DNA of 64,000 bases, from NCBI GenBank assembly GCA_944358305.1, contig CALVQK010000001.1, positions 99,103 through 163,102 on the forward strand. The letters run 5' to 3'. Every line of letters starts with the position of its first letter. The stretch's first letter is position 1. The notes beneath the pieces were generated by a model. The model was not told the origin of the DNA. It made no database searches and saw only the letters and a program-made list of their open reading frames with translations. The translations under genes and the position numbers were made by a program. The stretch comes from an uncultured Bacilli bacterium. Its GTDB lineage: Bacteria > Bacillota_I > Bacilli_A > RF39 > UBA660. Of the stretch, positions 62,692-64,000 are shown in pieces.

Positions 62692-63549
62692 ATGCAAAGA
62701 TTTAAAGCTACTAAAGTAGCAAGCTTTTTAGGTATATTTTTTAATTTATTTTTATTTGTAATTAAATTTATTGCATCGCTACTAACATCCAGTCAAGCAA
62801 TGCTAGCCGATGCTATTAATAGTTTAGGAGATATTTTTTCATCTCTTATGACCTTAATAGGTAATAAAATAGCAAGTAAACCTAGTGATGATGATCATAA
62901 TTTAGGTCATGGTAAAGCAGAATATATTTATTCTCTTTTAATCAGTATAGTTATAATGGTAGTTGCTATTACTTTATTTAAGGACTCACTAGAATCAATT
63001 CTAGTCAAAAGCAATTATACTTTTTCATATATGCTAATAGTAGTTTGTATTATTACTATAGTAATTAAATTATCACTATATTTTTATACTAATAAATTAT
63101 CTAAAAGCCTAAATAGTTTACTTTTGAAAGCTAACTCTAAAGATCATTTATATGACGCTATTGTTACCTCTATTAATTTATTAGCAATTATATTAACTAG
63201 TTTTGGTATTTACTTTATAGATGGTTTAGTTGGAGTTTTAATATCACTTTGGATATTAATTAGTGGTCTTAGAATTTTTAAAGAAAGTTATGATGTTCTA
63301 ATGGATAAATCTATTGATGAAAACACTAAAGATAAAGTATTAGAAATAGTAAAAAAATATAAAGAAGTAAAGAAAGTAACTCATTTTAATGCCACTCCAG
63401 TAGGTTATAAATATCAAATCTCTTTTACTATTTTTGTTGATGGTAATATGTCTACTTATGACTCTCATGAAATTGCTAATAAAATAGAAAGAGAACTTGA
63501 AAAATTCGATGAGATATACTTAACGGTAATACATGTCAATCCTATTTAA
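62692..63549 (+). CDS. Cation diffusion facilitator (CDF) metal transporter
   Basis: The 285-residue protein has six membrane helices in its first 200 residues and a cytoplasmic C-terminal domain. The metal site residues are in helix 2 (A-D-A-I-N-S-L-G-D) and helix 5 (H-L-Y-D-A); D-D-D-H-N-L-G-H-G-K-A-E lies in the loop after helix 2. The helix 2 pair is D...D (rather than H...D), which fits the Mn- or Fe-type CDF group better than the zinc group. That would go with the neighbouring Mn-dependent pyrophosphatase. Confidence 0.88.
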   Translation: MQRFKATKVASFLGIFFNLFLFVIKFIASLLTSSQAMLADAINSLGDIFSSLMTLIGNKIASKPSDDDHNLGHGKAEYIYSLLISIVIMVVAITLFKDSLESILVKSNYTFSYMLIVVCIITIVIKLSLYFYTNKLSKSLNSLLLKANSKDHLYDAIVTSINLLAIILTSFGIYFIDGLVGVLISLWILISGLRIFKESYDVLMDKSIDENTKDKVLEIVKKYKEVKKVTHFNATPVGYKYQISFTIFVDGNMSTYDSHEIANKIERELEKFDEIYLTVIHVNPI

Positions 63550-63604
63550 GCTTTGCAATATAAGGAAAGTATGATATAATCTACAAGTAGAAAGAAGGAG
63601 TAAT

Positions 63605-64000
63605 ATGGAAAAAATATATGTTTTTGGACATCGTAAACCAGATACAGATTCAGTAAGTGCAGCAATAAGTTATGCCCACTTTAAAAAACAATTAGGGTTT
63701 AATGTTGAGCCTCGTGTTCTTAGTGCCATTAATAAAGAGACTAAATATGCCCTAGATTATTTTAAAGTAAAAGAACCAATGTATTTAAATGATGTTAAAT
63801 TACAACTTAAAGATATAAATTATCATAAAGGATACTTCTTAAATGAGAAAAAATCAGTTTTCGATAGTTATATTTATATGTTAAATGAAGGCTTAACTGG
63901 TGTTCCAATCGTTGATGATAAAAATAAATTTAAAGGCATAGTAACAATTAAAGATTTAGCTCATGCTTTTATTGATACTAAAGTAGAGGCCTTAGAAACA
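63605..64000 (+). CDS. Manganese-dependent inorganic pyrophosphatase with CBS domain, 3' end outside the window
   Basis: The first 132 residues show the family II pyrophosphatase start: F-G-H-R-K-P-D-T-D-S-V (metal ligands His and two Asp) and A-A-I-S-Y-A. Instead of going on directly to the DHH part, residues 65-132 have a CBS repeat (G-L-T-G-V-P-I-V-D-D-K-N-K-F-K-G-I-V-T). This marks the CBS-containing pyrophosphatases, which are controlled by adenine nucleotides binding to the CBS domains. The ribosome site AAGGAG is 5 bases before ATG. Confidence 0.88.
   Translation, partial: MEKIYVFGHRKPDTDSVSAAISYAHFKKQLGFNVEPRVLSAINKETKYALDYFKVKEPMYLNDVKLQLKDINYHKGYFLNEKKSVFDSYIYMLNEGLTGVPIVDDKNKFKGIVTIKDLAHAFIDTKVEALET

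Overview
The window is a low-GC (roughly a quarter to 30% G+C by eye), gene-dense stretch of a bacterial chromosome. Gene content (HrcA/CIRCE heat-shock control, AddAB, RNase HIII, SecDF fusion, ComN, T-box control of asnS, Bce-type peptide-sensing modules) points to the Bacilli side of the Firmicutes. The compact genes and A/T-biased codons suggest an uncultured gut-type lineage close to the Mollicutes/RF39/Erysipelotrichia groups; this placement is inference. TGA acts as a stop and TGG as Trp, so the standard bacterial code applies rather than the Mycoplasma code.

Layout. 1-2.8 kb: the 3' end of a repeat-containing surface protein, a lipoprotein, and an Rpn-family PD-(D/E)XK nuclease followed by a tandem duplicate of its C-terminal tail. 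2.8-8.2 kb: first Bce-like ABC transporter plus two-component system, with a TVP38 membrane protein and an unknown gene between the two pairs. 8.2-12.9 kb: UV endonuclease, an unknown protein, and an overlapping helD-gre pair behind an attenuator-like leader. 12.9-15.5 kb: a candidate type I toxin-antitoxin locus, a PPOX flavoprotein, a radical SAM/SPASM protein, an orphan protein and two related hairpin elements. 15.6-20.2 kb: second Bce-like module (RS then AB). 20.2-23.9 kb: a leader peptide and terminator before a frameshifted RelA/SpoT paralogue, then ProRS with its trans-editing deacylase on the other strand. 24-29.8 kb: an adenylate-forming enzyme next to a hybrid kinase and an HPt-REC protein, then nnrD. 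29.9-31.4 kb: tRNA-Arg and two membrane-anchored surface proteins, one with a pilin-like N-terminus and a ricin-type lectin domain. 31.4-38 kb: hrcA-grpE-dnaK-pepF-dnaJ behind two CIRCE operators. 38-38.4 kb: a second, very clear type I toxin-antitoxin locus. 38.4-44.7 kb: T-box, asnS, rnhC, cvpA, trxA, a membrane-bound XRE regulator and a YigZ protein. 44.9-46.8 kb: a complete two-domain surface protein, paralogous to the one at the left edge. 46.9-54.5 kb: comN, secDF, full-length rel, dtd, an AI-2E-family permease, an HD protein, yceD and rpmF. 54.5-64 kb: an unknown membrane protein, a second Rpn nuclease, addBA, two tRNAs, a CDF metal transporter and the start of a CBS-containing Mn pyrophosphatase.

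The strongest unusual points are: (i) two compact loci built like the txpA/ratA-bsrG/SR4 type I toxin-antitoxin systems, with short hydrophobic peptides and convergent, 3'-overlapping transcripts each ending in its own terminator; (ii) ribosomal protein L32 carrying an N-terminal extension that matches the Prp-protease-cleaved leader known from L27; (iii) a second RelA/SpoT protein lacking the C-terminal domains, with Glu-to-Gln in the synthetase site and a frameshift at an A8 run; (iv) an Rpn nuclease whose C-terminal tail, including its internal start codon, is duplicated as a separate gene, which resembles a detached intragenic antitoxin; (v) two CIRCE operators, one of which doubles as the upstream gene's terminator and overlaps the -35 box.
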